Of a stretch of DNA of 64,000 nt, positions 44,556 to 54,850 are shown piece after piece. How positions within the stretch are numbered: the stretch's first letter is position 1; each line of letters begins with the position of its first letter. Location: positions 423,001 to 487,000 of the forward strand of contig JACEVL010000285.1 of assembly GCA_020284085.1 (NCBI GenBank). The letters are read 5' to 3'. Under the pieces are notes generated by a model, which had not been told where the DNA came from, did no database searches, and was given only the letters and a program-made list of their open reading frames with translations. The stretch is from Aporrectodea caliginosa. Its lineage: Eukaryota; Annelida; Clitellata; Crassiclitellata; Lumbricidae. Position numbers and translations under genes: made by a program.

Positions 44556-44790
44556 TCTGATCTCTTGAAACTGACGGATCTTAACTGTGCGACTCTGTCC
44601 AGTGTTTCCAATGGCTCTCGTGCATCTCGCTTTGCTGCACCAGGAATTGTAAGCGACTACTTTTTCTTCTTTCAAGAAACGCCTCAAAACTCACCACTTC
44701 TCGTTGGCTTTGAAGCATCTGGAAATCTAACTGCTCTTCACCTGGCGACTGACTAACCGCACCTTAGACTCTGTGTGACTTTGCTCGCGA
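44556..44790 (+). mobile_element. LINE 3' fragment ending in a trinucleotide tail
   Basis: In one plus-strand frame the sequence reads SSFKKRLKTHHFS, the last conserved motif of CR1/L2-like RTs. The 3' end runs into a (TGC)n(TAC)n microsatellite that could have grown from the LINE tail. Confidence 0.5.
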
Positions 44791-44799
44791 TGTTCGTAA

Positions 44800-44801
<2 letters not shown>

Positions 44802-44852
<51 letters not shown>

Positions 44853-44853
44853 A

Positions 44854-44930
<77 letters not shown>

Positions 44931-44931
44931 T
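44802..44931. repeat. Compound (TGC)n(TAC)n microsatellite
   Basis: Roughly 15 TGC units are followed by about 25 TAC units with only one interruption. It gives poly-Leu and poly-Val frames that are not genes. Confidence 0.97.
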
Positions 44932-45267
44932 ACGCGTTGAGGCGGAAAGCGGGGAACTATTCCTGAAGACGGAAATCGGAACTTTCTTATTTCTGAGTAT
45001 AAGGTCAATATTTTTACATATTTGGCATCCGTACCTCATGGAGATTTCGATGTCGTTTTGCGTTTTGTGAATTTTCAAATATTAAGGGGGGTTACCTTTG
45101 GTCGGAGATCGGGTGCCCACTACAACCGAACTACAACCGCACTACAACCGTTGTAGGGAGCAAGCGTAAACGGGGAACTTAAGGCGTAAATCGGAGCAGC
45201 TTTTATACTAACTATAGCATGCAAACTACGAATATGCCTAATATAATAAAAAAGACTAATTCATTAA

Positions 45268-45785
45268 TTCATTTAAGATATTTCTATAGCGCCCCTTCAA
45301 GATTATCTACTCAGGAGCGCTCCCGACCCAACCCCGCCTAAAGAGAACAGTCTCAAGGTTAGAGAAGAAGGTTGCCGCAAGGGTTCTAGGTATTAGGCAT
45401 AAATGCACAGTCCGCCCATTCCAGATTACAGGGCCAGCAACAGAAAAGGTACGGCGCTGCATAAAAGTTGTCGGCGACCGGATGACAAGAAGTTCAGCCT
45501 GCTTAGAGGAGCGGAGAGAGCCACGGCGCTGGACGCTCAGGGTGGAGCAGCAGAGTTCCTGTAAATAAACAGGGGTCACACCCGCGAGGCAGCGCAAAAG
45601 CAAGGCAGAGATCTTGTAAGTGATCCGCTGCTGGATAGGGAGCCAATGCAGGACATTCCGCATGAAAACAGTGACATGGCCGAGTCTTGGGATGCGGCCA
45701 ATGAGGCGTGCCGCTGCGCGCATGACCCAAACCAAGCACCCAACCCGAGCCGCCCGAGGACCCACATAGAGGGCCCTGCAATAAA
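45268..45785 (-). mobile_element. LINE 3' fragment
   Basis: The minus-strand frame includes RAAARLIGRIPRLGHVT, LHWLPIQQRITYKISALL, RSPTTFMQRRTFSVAGPVIWN and LPRTL-like tail sequence, the C-terminal part of a CR1/L2-like RT. In plus view the 3' end shows TTTCTATAGCGCCCC. It lies directly left of the virus-like element, after a short (ATT/GAT)-rich spacer (45800-45870). Confidence 0.7.
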
Positions 45786-45933
45786 TCGAAACAACATACT
45801 AACATTGATGATGATGTTTATTGCTATGATTATTATTATTATTTTGATGATGACCATTAAAATGATGATGGGTGAAACCGCAGTTCACGTAACAGTACTT
45901 TGCTAGAGTATTTTATATTGTAAATTTAAAATG

Positions 45934-46150
45934 AAAGTTGGGCGATGAAAAAAGTTTTGCCTATATGGAAGTTGGATTGATGAAACTCATTCTTTTTGTA
46001 ATTAGAAACTGGATTTAGGAAAATAATTGTTTCCATAAATAGAAGCTGGGTTGAAGAAAATATGTCTTTGCTTCAGTAAAGCTGGATTGGTGAACATAAT
46101 TGTTACCGTAGGTAGAAGCTGGTGGCTTGATGAGAATAATTCTTTGCTTA
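45934..46150 (-). repeat. Six ~36 bp units at the integrase C-terminus
   Basis: AGAAGCTGGATTGATGAA-like units recur at about 45934, 45968, 46003, 46041, 46077 and 46112. On the minus strand each codes for 12 residues with a PAS/QSSF-type core. They extend past the integrase stop at 46015, so the original tail was longer. Confidence 0.75.
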
Positions 46151-46990
46151 GGTCTTCTAAATATTTCTTGAGTTGTCTTTTGCAATTCTTGCTCGTAGAA
46201 TGAGCCCTGAATTTCTTCTCCGTTATAATCAGTAATCTTATAAGTTGGAGGATTTGTGTATTGAACTCTCGATACGATAAATGCTTCTTCGGTCCATCGA
46301 GGTGTATAGCCTTTTTCAAACGTCTTCTTCTTCTTAGTAATTCTTACTCTGTCACCGACCTTAAATTTTGGTTTAATGGTTTCTGGGTTTAAGCCTCCGT
46401 ATAAATTCATCCACACCACTTTTCGTTTGCTTTCGAACTCGCTTTAGCAGGCGTCATTTTTATGGATGAATGTCTAGCGTTGTTTATACATGCTAACCAT
46501 TTCGTCTAAAACGTCTATATATCTTCTCGTTGAGTTAGCTGAAAAATATTTGTACATCTTCTCTTTCATCGTCCTATTCCATCGTTCGACAACGCACGAC
46601 TTTTCTTCATTTTCTGTCGAATACAGCTCGACTCCTAAAGACTTTACGTGTTTATTGTAGAATTCGGTTCCTTTATCGACCCAGAGTTTCTCGGGTTTTC
46701 GTCCGCTGCTCGTAAATATTTTCGTGAAAGCGTCGAACACGGATACACCGCTCTTATCTTTTAATGACACAATCCAACCGTATCTAGAAAATAGATCGAT
46801 AACGCATAACAGATATTTCACACCGTCGTTATGTTCGGCGAACGCGTGCATGTCGACCAGATCAGCTGCCCAAATGTCATCGATGCCTCCGACGTAAACC
46901 TTCCTTTTTCGAAAACGATACTACGGGTTTGTGTCTTCTTCCGCTAGTTCGTCGGTCCATTTTAACTTTTTTTCTTCTTGTACTTTATCG
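46015..46990 (-). pseudogene. Polinton-type DDE integrase, frameshifted
   Basis: The catalytic core (46474-46930) shows D in IWAADLVDMHAF, D in KLWVDKGTEFYN and E in SCVVERWNRTMKEK, as in retroviral-type integrases of Polintons. A stop at about 46895, and frameshifts near 46488 and 46425, break it. The C-terminal domain (46150-46419) reads KFKVGDRVRITKKKKTFEKG, the SH3-like DNA-binding part that follows the core, then the 12-residue repeats. The enzyme would integrate the linear genome. It is the leftmost gene, reading outwards, and its start overlaps the end of the PLA2 gene. No chromodomain is visible. Confidence 0.85.
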
Positions 46991-47528
46991 AAAAATTCGC
47001 GTTTTTTGAAGATGGTAAACCTAATCCGAGACTCGATTTAGCGGATAATATAGGTTTCACTACCGCTCTCTCGATACGTTCCCGGATAGTAGGATTAGGA
47101 ATATTATTTAATTCGTTTACCATTACTCTGTCGGCTGCATTCCTTTTGTCGGTATCCGAATACCTGTTGTAAGCCAAATCGTGATGATACGCCGCGTTAT
47201 CTACTCTGTCAACGGGTTTGCTCCAATCTTTAGGAGTGCCGTCGGGATTCAGTCTCAAATCTAATCTTGTCCCAGGTCCCGTAAACGAGTGACCTGGCAG
47301 ATGCATCTCACCCGGAAATTTAGCCCAAGGCAACTTGATGTTGCTAGTGATCGAATTTAGAGAACTGACTAGATCTCCACCGTTCGAAGGAGTTCCTTTC
47401 ACGAATTGAGTTTTAGTCGTTCCGCATACGACGCATACGCCTCGAAGCATGGATCTATTATTTTTACTGACGACGTTCTGAATATCTCTCGTTTCGGTTT
47501 TTCTCTTGCACTTTACGCAATACAACAT
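46962..47528 (-). CDS. Virion-type phospholipase A2 with N-terminal zinc ribbon
   Basis: The 188-residue frame is intact. Residues 1-40 form a four-Cys ribbon (YCVKCKRK ... GVCVVCGTTK, DUF5679-like). Residues about 75-140 carry a parvovirus-type PLA2: the calcium loop HSFTGPGTRLD and the catalytic helix DNAAYHHDLAYNRY with the His-Asp dyad. In parvoviruses this activity opens the endosomal membrane after uptake, and adintoviruses carry a similar domain; the same role here is inference. A Lys-rich C-terminus (SIKYKKKKS) may bind DNA or target the nucleus. Its ATG lies 39 bp from the divergent ATPase ATG. Confidence 0.85.
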   Translation of the reverse strand: MLYCVKCKRKTETRDIQNVVSKNNRSMLRGVCVVCGTTKTQFVKGTPSNGGDLVSSLNSITSNIKLPWAKFPGEMHLPGHSFTGPGTRLDLRLNPDGTPKDWSKPVDRVDNAAYHHDLAYNRYSDTDKRNAADRVMVNELNNIPNPTIRERIERAVVKPILSAKSSLGLGLPSSKNANFSIKYKKKKS

Positions 47529-47567
47529 TGTTATTTTAATACAAAAACATTTATATTTAAAACGATC
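47529..47567. promoter_or_regulatory. Bidirectional promoter between PLA2 and ATPase genes
   Basis: Only 39 bp separates the two divergent start codons. It is almost pure A/T with TTTTAATAC and TTATATTTAA, the only place from which both transcripts can start unless leaders overlap the neighbouring gene. Confidence 0.5.
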
Positions 47568-48384
47568 ATGGAAGTTAAGGATTTATCGTGGAATGAAGAA
47601 GCATCGAAAAGATCTAACAGCCCGCTATTACCGAGAAGTATAAGAGGTTTGATCGTGGGAAAGTCTGGATGTGGTAAGACGACTTTACTGCTGAATTTAC
47701 TTTTGAGACCCGGATGGTTAGACTACGATAACCTACAGGTATTCGGAAGATCTCTCTTTCAATCAGAGTACAAGATACTTAAGAAAGCATTCGAAGAAAA
47801 ATTACCGAAAGAAGCAATCGTTGGACTATTCAGTATTAAAGACGAGATTATGAAGCTTGACGTATCACTAGCGTTCTTTGTCCACGAGGAATTGGCTAAA
47901 AGCATAGTTAACAAATCTGATATGAACTGCCAGTTCTTTGAAAGAACATTCTTACTTACTTACTTACAGAAAGACTGAAGACGCGCCCGATCCGAGGGAT
48001 TTGAACCGCGAGAAGAAGAACTTGATGATATTCGATGACCTGCAGTTGGAAAAGCAGAACAAATGCGAATCGTATTACATCAGAGGAAGACATAGTAACG
48101 TAGATTGTTTTTATCTCGCACAAAATTATTTCAAACTGCCTCGGCAAACCATAAGAGAGAACGCAAATTTTATCTGTTTATTTCCTCAAGATCTAAAAAA
48201 TATCAATCATATCTATCACGATCATGTAGGCGAAGAAGACATGCCAATGGAAGAATTTAGGAACCTATGCAAAACTGTTTGGAAACGTCCGCATGGATTC
48301 CTAGTAATCGATTCAACTAGTGGCGTAGACAATGGAAAGTATCGATGCGGATTCGACGATTTCTACATGCAGAGGACTATTTAA
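47568..48384 (+). pseudogene. A32/FtsK-type genome-packaging ATPase
   Basis: The start at 47568 (MEVKDLSWNEEA) fits the divergent layout better than upstream codons in the same frame. Walker A is LIVGKSGCGKTTLLL at residues about 30-45; Walker B is LMIFDDLQLE; the later CFYLAQNYFKLPRQTIREN holds the sensor region typical of virus packaging ATPases, which pump DNA into the capsid. The frame breaks near 47955 where a (TTAC)n tetranucleotide run interrupts the coding sequence between the FFER and EDAPDPRDLN segments. Apart from this short run both halves are open, giving about 265 residues, close to the family norm. Confidence 0.88.
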
Positions 48385-48412
48385 AAAATAAATAATTTCA
48401 TTATAAAAAAGA

Positions 48413-50267
48413 ATGGAATCTACCCTCAAAAAGCTAGCGACTACCATGGAAAAGGTGGTACGTAACACAGAACCTAAATCGTCGTTTTATATTTTGTTGA
48501 GCAAAAAGAGCGCGAAAATTAGGACTCGGTATAATCCGCTAATCGAACTGGATGCTAGTAAAAAGTATGAAATAGCTCTTCTCAATCTAGAGACTTATTA
48601 CTCTGTTCCGAAATATAACTTATCAAATCTATTGTTAGTTTACTTAATTAATTAATTAATGTCTAAGGTTAGGATAAGATAGTAAATTACGAGTGGCATT
48701 TAGTTAATTCATGAGTTGCATTAATACGTAATTAACTGCCTAGCGAACCGTTAAAACAGCGTTAACGGCTTCATGACGTAATACGATTTATGCAAGCGTT
48801 ACCGTGACGACGTAATGAAGGAACGAATAGATCAATGCGTTGAGAAGAACTTTAAATTTGGAGTTCAAGCGAGTTGGACGATTAGAACGTTCCTGCGATT
48901 GGAAATAGTTTTCGGTGAATGAATCGTAAACATTTCGAGGGTTCTAGATGACTATGCATCTTGTAATAGATGATAGCATCGTTGTGGCGGACTTTTAATC
49001 GATTTAGGAGTAACCGTTGAGCATAAAAGGGCCGACGAGTGATCCTTTCGATAAGTCTACTTGGAAGCGTAGGACGGTTGAGTTGTCGTCGTTTCTACGT
49101 GTGGATGATTTGAACTGCGGACGTTTACGAAGGATTGATTAGTCTTCGTACAGCAACTTTAAAGCAAACGATACGGATTTATCTAATTCCGGTTTGTCTG
49201 TTGTTGTGACGATCCTTTTCAACAACTACTTCGACGTTGGAAGAACTGGTTGGAAGACGAAGCATCATTACGATTACATGTCTTCGCCGCGACGCTTCAT
49301 AGAAAGATCCACCTCCGTTGAAATACATATCTATCGACGAAACCTACTCCTTCATTGAAACCAGTTTCTACGGACTCTACTGCGGTGTCATCGAAGCGAG
49401 ACTGAAGTTGTCTGAAGGATCAGATAAGATCATAAAACATAATTATATTATTTAATAAATAATGCCACTCATAGGTAGATAGGTATTTATTTGAATTGTA
49501 TGTCAATTGATTGTTTTTCTAATTAACACAATACAAGACTTTTCTATAAAGGATGCCTAGTGTTTCCTATAACCTTTTTGAAGTAATGTAATGTTCTACT
49601 CTGCCATTACGGACGCAGCAAAAAGGCGACTAATCCACATTAGGGCTACATAGGAGGTCTAGGTTCTGCGGCGCTACGAACAACCATCTTCAGATATTCA
49701 CCCGATCCGGTGTTACGTGGATCGATGTAAACATTCCAGAAGGGGTGCTACGAACTCACGGATATAAACGATTACCTGCAGAGAGTTATGAAAGAGCGCG
49801 GTCATTACGATGCGGCAAACGCAGAATCCTATGTTTCGATACAACAGAACAGTAATACGTTAAAGTCCGTGCTAAGTATTGCGACGAATTATAAAGTTGA
49901 TTTTACGTCAGTCAACTCGATTAGAACGGTTTTAGGTTTCAATCGCTGGATATATTCGGAGGGATATAACGAATCCGAACAAATAGTGAACAAAATGAAC
50001 GTAAACAGTAAGACCGATACACAAGTTTGGTATAATCGGGGCTTCATACGAAAAACTTTCGAATAAAACGTGATATATTCGTTTTTCCAAACGTGGAACC
50101 TGGTTATAAGATTATAGTACCTCTTAATTTAACGAGGCAGCCAAGTACGCTACGCACGATTTCATCGATGCGAAGCGGGAGATAACGATTAAAATGGAGA
50201 AACGATTAACCTTAGAGGAGAGGAATTGTCGTTAGATTTCACCTCAGAGGATGGTGAGTGTAATTAA
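48413..50267 (+). pseudogene. Penton-like minor capsid protein, split by an insertion
   Basis: The N-terminal part (48413-48625) reads SSFYILLSKKSAKIRTRYNPLIEL and KYEIALLNLETYYSVP, the start of the single-jelly-roll penton protein of Polintons and adintoviruses. About 1 kb of foreign DNA follows, after which coding resumes near 49680 (TWIDVNIPEGCYELTDIND, DFTSVNSIRTVLGFN). The frame breaks again near 50066 and ends at a stop at 50265. Pentons occupy the capsid fivefold positions. It lies directly downstream of the ATPase (28 bp), with TTATAAAA ending a few bases before its ATG. Confidence 0.8.
48628..49675. mobile_element. ~1 kb insertion in the penton gene, solo-LTR-like
   Basis: It starts at TGTTAGTTTAC, contains ATAAAAGGGCC near 49023 followed by a start-site-like stretch, and A/T-rich sequence with AATAAATAATG near 49453. 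These resemble an LTR promoter and polyadenylation region. No long frame is present. I could not find a matching CA end or target duplication by eye. Confidence 0.4.
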
Positions 50268-50289
50268 AGTTTATCTAAGTTATATATAA

Positions 50290-51960
50290 AATGCAAGTCG
50301 GTGCAGACTATAAATGATGTTGTATCCAAAAATGCCGAAAACATGCATCATTACAAAATTAAACGCGCGCTCGAAGCAGAAGTTGATGTGAACGAAGGAG
50401 ACCTGTTACGATGATCTGTCGGGAGAACCGTATTCGCATTAGGCCCGCAACTTAACAAGATTATATAGCGTTATCTAAAATATGGCCACCAGGAAATTTA
50501 GTAAAACCCGTTAGTTGAAAACAGAGTGAATGAGATTCGATGGAGCCGTTTCTCAACGGTTTGTAAATTCACTGTCCAAGAAATCGTCTCGAGAAGAGCT
50601 TTAAGCGGCTGGGTTCTGCGGCGACAACGAAAAGTATCGATAAAGGCATTCGGTCCGAAATTAATGGAGTAGATATACATCAGATCTAGTCGTAGAAACG
50701 TTCTAGTAGTTCAACAAGGGGAAGTTCTGTCTACCGAAAACCGTGGCAGTGGCCGTCGGATTAGGTGTGTTCAGCACGATGGTCTCGTGTGGTCAACAGA
50801 AAGTTCACGCGTAAAGGCGGAGAAGCATAGACAGATCAAAACGCTAGCCGAGGCAAAACTCAACACGATCAGCGAGTACGTTTCGAAAAACTTAATTTCC
50901 TATTTATAAATTTCAGACGATGAATAAGGCCGCTACACAAGTAAACGAAAACGTGAAATTCAAAAAAATCCAAAGAAGAGTGGTTAAATAAAACCAAAGT
51001 TAGTATAGAATAAAATAATGACCCAGCACGGCAAAAGTAGGCTTTTGTCAACGGCGAAAAATCAAAATTTACTTTATTCTTCCATAAGATTCTACTATGT
51101 ACCCGGCTTTCAAATTACGTATTATTCATTTATTTATGATGTTCCTAACCGGAGTTGTGCGCTTTTAAAGACAAACAGTGACGCAAACTCAATTTGGAGA
51201 AAAACGCGACCGAAAAGATTAGACCGAAAAAGTCCTTAGAATCGATGACTTATTCTCAATAACATCAGCAAAAAAGTCGTCTTTGGCGTCGTACCTGTTT
51301 ACATTCGTTCAGTAATTGGGCAAGTTTGCGTTCTATTCTTCACAAATAATATATGGCTTTGAAATAATGCCACATAAACCGCTTACGATTGAACCCATCA
51401 ATCACAATGGAAACGGACGCAGTCGACGGAAGCGCTCGCGTTTACCGGCTTTCGAAGATTACCGAAATTCAAAAAGAAATCGAAAGAGAACGTGACGCGC
51501 AGAGCAACGAGCTGGGGGTGAAGTACACAAAAATTAATCATAATTAGTAGGTTAATTTAATTTCTAACAATCATGATGGGGTTCATTATATCGATCAATC
51601 ACTGTTCTTTCTACGATATAACTTCGATGGTTTCGCATCGTCTAATTTAAATGCTGCCCTTTGAAAAGCGGTAAAAATGATAGTTTTTCGCGATTGTCGG
51701 ACGCAATGTTCATTAAAACTCTCGGTAAAGGCGGAGATGCATATTAATTGTAAAACGCTAGCTGGATAAAAATCAACACGATCAGCGACTATTTTCTCGA
51801 AAGAATTAGATGACGACAATATTTCGAGCGAGGAATATTCGCTAATTCTAAACGAACTCGTGAAATTAACGAAATGAAAGAAGAAATCAGAAGTAAAATA
51901 AAAGTTAGTCATAGATGAAGAACCCGGAAATCGAGAAACTATGATCGAGTCGTTTGAGAA
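50290..51960 (+). pseudogene. Remnants of a membrane-associated minor protein, partly duplicated
   Basis: Many short frames remain. In the first copy (50700-51000) AVAVGLGVFSTMV looks like a membrane segment and is followed by EKHRQIKTLAEAKLNTISEYVSK. In the second (51400-51915) RVYRLSKITEIQKEIERERDAQ is followed by KELDDDNISSEEYSLILNELVK. The EKH...LAEAKLNTIS...DDNIS.EEY pattern is found in a conserved Polinton protein of unknown role located between penton and capsid genes. Part of this module occurs twice, so a duplication preceded decay. Confidence 0.5.
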
Positions 51961-52067
51961 CGTGCTTGGGAAACGTCGAACGAAAACGTAGAACGTAAAA
52001 CGTAAAACGTAAAATCATGTTGGTAATTACGTTTTAAAACAACGATACTATTGTATTTAAAACGTAA

Positions 52068-52965
52068 TGTCGTTTCTAAAGATTACCGATCCAGCAAAAA
52101 GAGATTTCATTGTCGCAGATTTTCTCAAGACGAAGAAGAATATTCAACAGAACTTTCTAAATGAGAAATTAGGCGATATAGGGATGCAGCGAGAATTAAC
52201 GAAAATATATAAACCAATTATCGACTCACAATCGCGATAGGTCTATCGAAAGAACAAAACGCTTTGTTATCTACAATTAAGGAAAACTCAGCAGCAACGT
52301 CCGACGCTCTACAAGGCTTCCCGCGTCAATTTCGTCGTCGTTAAAAGCCATACAGTTTCTGCAGTATCCTTCGATAGAGGCGTACGAGGATCCTGCTGAA
52401 GACGTTAGAACTTTAGAATTAGGAGATATAGCAACGAAATACTTGCGACAATACGCTTCTAATAAAAAGTCTACGGATACGACGTTCGGTCTCCGTTCCA
52501 AAGACGGAATATTTTATATCGGAGACACGCCTATTACCATCCAAGGCGATAATATAACGGTCGCGGATAAGACTTACGTCGGAACTCCGGGTCTCTGGGA
52601 ATTACTAACGATGGCTAAACCTAACGAGTCGATATACAACGGTAACGATCGATCATTACGCAGAGATTCTACACACGACGAATGCTATGAAACAACTGAA
52701 CAATCCGAGTAAACCAAAATCGTCTAGAAGCGAAAAGTACAGAAAAATTATTAAACCGATATGGAACGCGAAGAAGATAGGTAAAGGAGTCGTCGTTATT
52801 CCGCAAGATCCGAATGCGTTAGTAGAAATGTTGTCTTTACGAATGGCTAGCTTCCAGGCGGGTAATACGGGTGTTAGAAACGAGATAGTCGGCATATGCG
52901 ACGAACTGTTAAGACAAAAAGCGATGGATAGAGAGGAATATAAAAACTTAATGTTACAATTATGA
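52068..52965 (+). pseudogene. Conserved uncharacterised Polinton protein, frameshifted
   Basis: The start at 52068 reads MSFLKITDPAKRDFIVADFL, then ELTKIYKPIID; after shifts near 52235 and 52330 it continues with QFLQYPSIEAYEDPAED, GDIATKYLRQYASN, TTFGLRSKDGIFYIGD and GTPGLWELLTM. After another shift near 52690 it ends with KSSRSEKYRKIIKPIW, IPQDPNAL and AGNTGVRNEIVGICDELLR. The YIGD...GTPGLW and GNTGVRNE motifs mark a protein found beside the capsid genes of many Polintons. Function unknown; a structural role is inferred from position. Confidence 0.7.
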
Positions 52966-53476
52966 AAATGTAGGTCGTCGCTAAAAGAAGATATATAAGA
53001 AACAACACGTTATCGGAGGAGCGGGAATATTCGATACTATTACTGGAGTTTTCAAGAGGCTCTTCACATCGGGCGTTGCTAACCGAGTCGCGTCGACCGC
53101 TCTTAGCGTGGGCAAAGATGCCGCGAGAGAGTTAGGCAAAAAGGCGCTAGAGGTTGGAAAGAATACCGCTGTAGAGGCTGGTAAGCGATTGGTAGATAAA
53201 GCCGCGGCTAAACTTTTAGCTTCATCGGTACTGTCACTGCGCGTAGTCGAAAATCAAAAGGTTGAAACGATACCACCGCCGACGCTTACGCGAGAGAATG
53301 CAGCTATCTTAGCGAGGTTAATCGATAACGGCGCGGGGCCCGCAGGAACTAATATTAATAATATATTAGCCGGTTATGGGCTCGGAAAGCCTTTTTCTTC
53401 GAATGCCGTGTCCATTCGTGACCTCGTGCGTCATCGCAACAACAACAACGGAGCGGGATTGAAACTCGCGCGATAA
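52966..53476 (+). pseudogene. Small basic pVI/pX-like protein
   Basis: The frame is open from 52985 to 53476, with an ATG only at 53108, and contains VIGGAGIFDTITGVFKRLF, an amphipathic stretch, then Lys/Ala-rich repeats (ARELGKKALEVGKNTAVEAG) and a C-terminal LVRHRNNNNGAG. An ATG overlaps the stop of the previous gene near 52962, but a stop follows in that frame, so a frameshift near 52970 is likely. GAGIFD followed by an amphipathic helix and basic tail recalls adenovirus pVI/pX-type core or cement proteins; the match is by character, not by firm homology. Confidence 0.55.
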
Positions 53477-53509
53477 CTAATTTAAAAAAATAATCTTTGG
53501 TAATTAAAA

Positions 53510-54802
53510 ATGCAATCGGATATTCTAAACTTTACAGAAGCCTCGTCGGTCGACGAAGGAATCGAAAAATATGAATGGCATGAATACGAACCCGTAGCTA
53601 GAACGAATCTTAACTCGGTTGGTGAGATTCGAATAAATATCGAAACCCAAGATCTATTATGCCATCCCGCCGAGTCTTACTTGCTGATCGAAGGTAGGTT
53701 AGTCAAAGGAGATGGTATGAATACCGCATACGCTAACGCCGACGCGGTAGCCATAACCAACAACGGGCTTATGCATCTTTTCAGTCAAATCGGGTATTCC
53801 CTATCGAATCAAGAAATGGAAACGGTATATCACCCGGGACAAGCAACGACGATGCTGGGTTTGCTGAAATATCCGGACGACTTTGCCAAAGCGCAAGGTC
53901 TTAACCAATTATGGTGCAAAGACACTGCTGCAACCGCGGTTATAGCGGATAACGCGGGTTTCGCGACTCGTCAAGCGTATCTTATTCAAAAACCAACGAC
54001 TAAAGGAACGTTTAGTTTTGTCGTGCCTCTTAGCCATATTTTTGGATTCTGCGAGGATTACGATAAAATAGTATACGGACTGAAGCACACGCTAACGCTG
54101 GTTCGCAAATCAGACGACGATGCTATTTTTAGACTCGCAGCCGCGGATGCAGGAAAAGTTGACGTTGTGAAAATCTCGTGGTTTATGCCGCACGTTACTC
54201 CGTCGGACATGGAAAGGGTGCAGTTATATAAAACTATCGAATCGAAAGCGTCGCTACCAGTTGCCTATCGAGCGCGTCAATGCGATACTATAACGGTTCC
54301 TCAATCGACTACTTTTAGCTGGCGTCTTAGCGTCAAGACGGCTCCGGAAAAACCTAGGTGGGTAGTCGTCGGATTTCAAACCAATCGCCGCGGCGACCAA
54401 GAACATAACCCATCGATATTCGATCATTGCAACCTCAAAAACATGTACGTGTTGATGAATCAAGCGAGATATCCGGCCGTCGACTACGACCTATCGTTCC
54501 CCAACCAGAAATTTTCGAGAGCTTACAGAGACGCAGCAACATTTAGCGAAAAATTTTACGGAATGGATCAACTGATTACGCAAAGTAACATCACCCCATC
54601 CGACTATAAAGATCTATATCCGCTCATGGTATTCGACGTTAGTAAACAGTCGGAAAAACTGAAAACGTCGGTCGTCGATATCCAAATCAAAGTTACTTTC
54701 AACGCGGCGGTCCCTGCTGAAACACAAGCTTACGCGGTTCTAATTTCGGATAAGTTGTTAAACTTCCAATCCGACGGTCAGAAAATGAGCGTGGTGTACT
54801 AA
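53510..54802 (+). CDS. MCP: Major capsid protein (double jelly roll)
   Basis: This 430-residue frame is intact. It has the landmarks of the hexon-like capsid protein of Polintons and adintoviruses: SVGEIRINIETQDLLCHPAE near residue 40, ITNNGLMHLFSQIGYSL, YHPGQATTMLGLLKYPDD, GTFSFVVPLSHIFGF, WRLSVKTAPEKPRWVVVGFQ, FSRAYRDAATF, FDVSKQSEKL and the C-terminal AVLISDKLLNFQSDG. The protein forms trimers that build the capsid facets. The ATG at 53510 follows the preceding stop by 34 bp of A/T-rich DNA. Because it is whole while its neighbours are broken, the element probably became inactive recently. Confidence in function is high by family resemblance. Confidence 0.87.
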   Translation: MQSDILNFTEASSVDEGIEKYEWHEYEPVARTNLNSVGEIRINIETQDLLCHPAESYLLIEGRLVKGDGMNTAYANADAVAITNNGLMHLFSQIGYSLSNQEMETVYHPGQATTMLGLLKYPDDFAKAQGLNQLWCKDTAATAVIADNAGFATRQAYLIQKPTTKGTFSFVVPLSHIFGFCEDYDKIVYGLKHTLTLVRKSDDDAIFRLAAADAGKVDVVKISWFMPHVTPSDMERVQLYKTIESKASLPVAYRARQCDTITVPQSTTFSWRLSVKTAPEKPRWVVVGFQTNRRGDQEHNPSIFDHCNLKNMYVLMNQARYPAVDYDLSFPNQKFSRAYRDAATFSEKFYGMDQLITQSNITPSDYKDLYPLMVFDVSKQSEKLKTSVVDIQIKVTFNAAVPAETQAYAVLISDKLLNFQSDGQKMSVVY

Positions 54803-54840
54803 AAAAGATGATACAGTTCTAGCTTAAGAAAATAATATTA

Positions 54841-54850
54841 TCATTATAAA
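54841..54850 (+). promoter_or_regulatory. TATAAA element abutting the SAP-NUMOD start codon
   Basis: TCATTATAAA runs directly into ATG. The same CATTATAAAA occurs at 48399-48408, five bases before the penton ATG. Confidence 0.5.

Noticed and set aside
44001..44756. 251-residue plus-strand frame that looks like a membrane protein
   Set aside because: Its 3' half overlaps a LINE tail readable in another frame, and hydrophobicity follows from T-rich sequence.
44764..45078. Poly-Val/Ala and poly-Leu frames
   Set aside because: Produced by the (TGC)n(TAC)n microsatellite; not membrane proteins.
47940..47985. A short intron in the ATPase ending in TTACTTACAG
   Set aside because: The interruption is far too short for a spliceosomal intron and is a TTAC microsatellite; no donor site is apparent.
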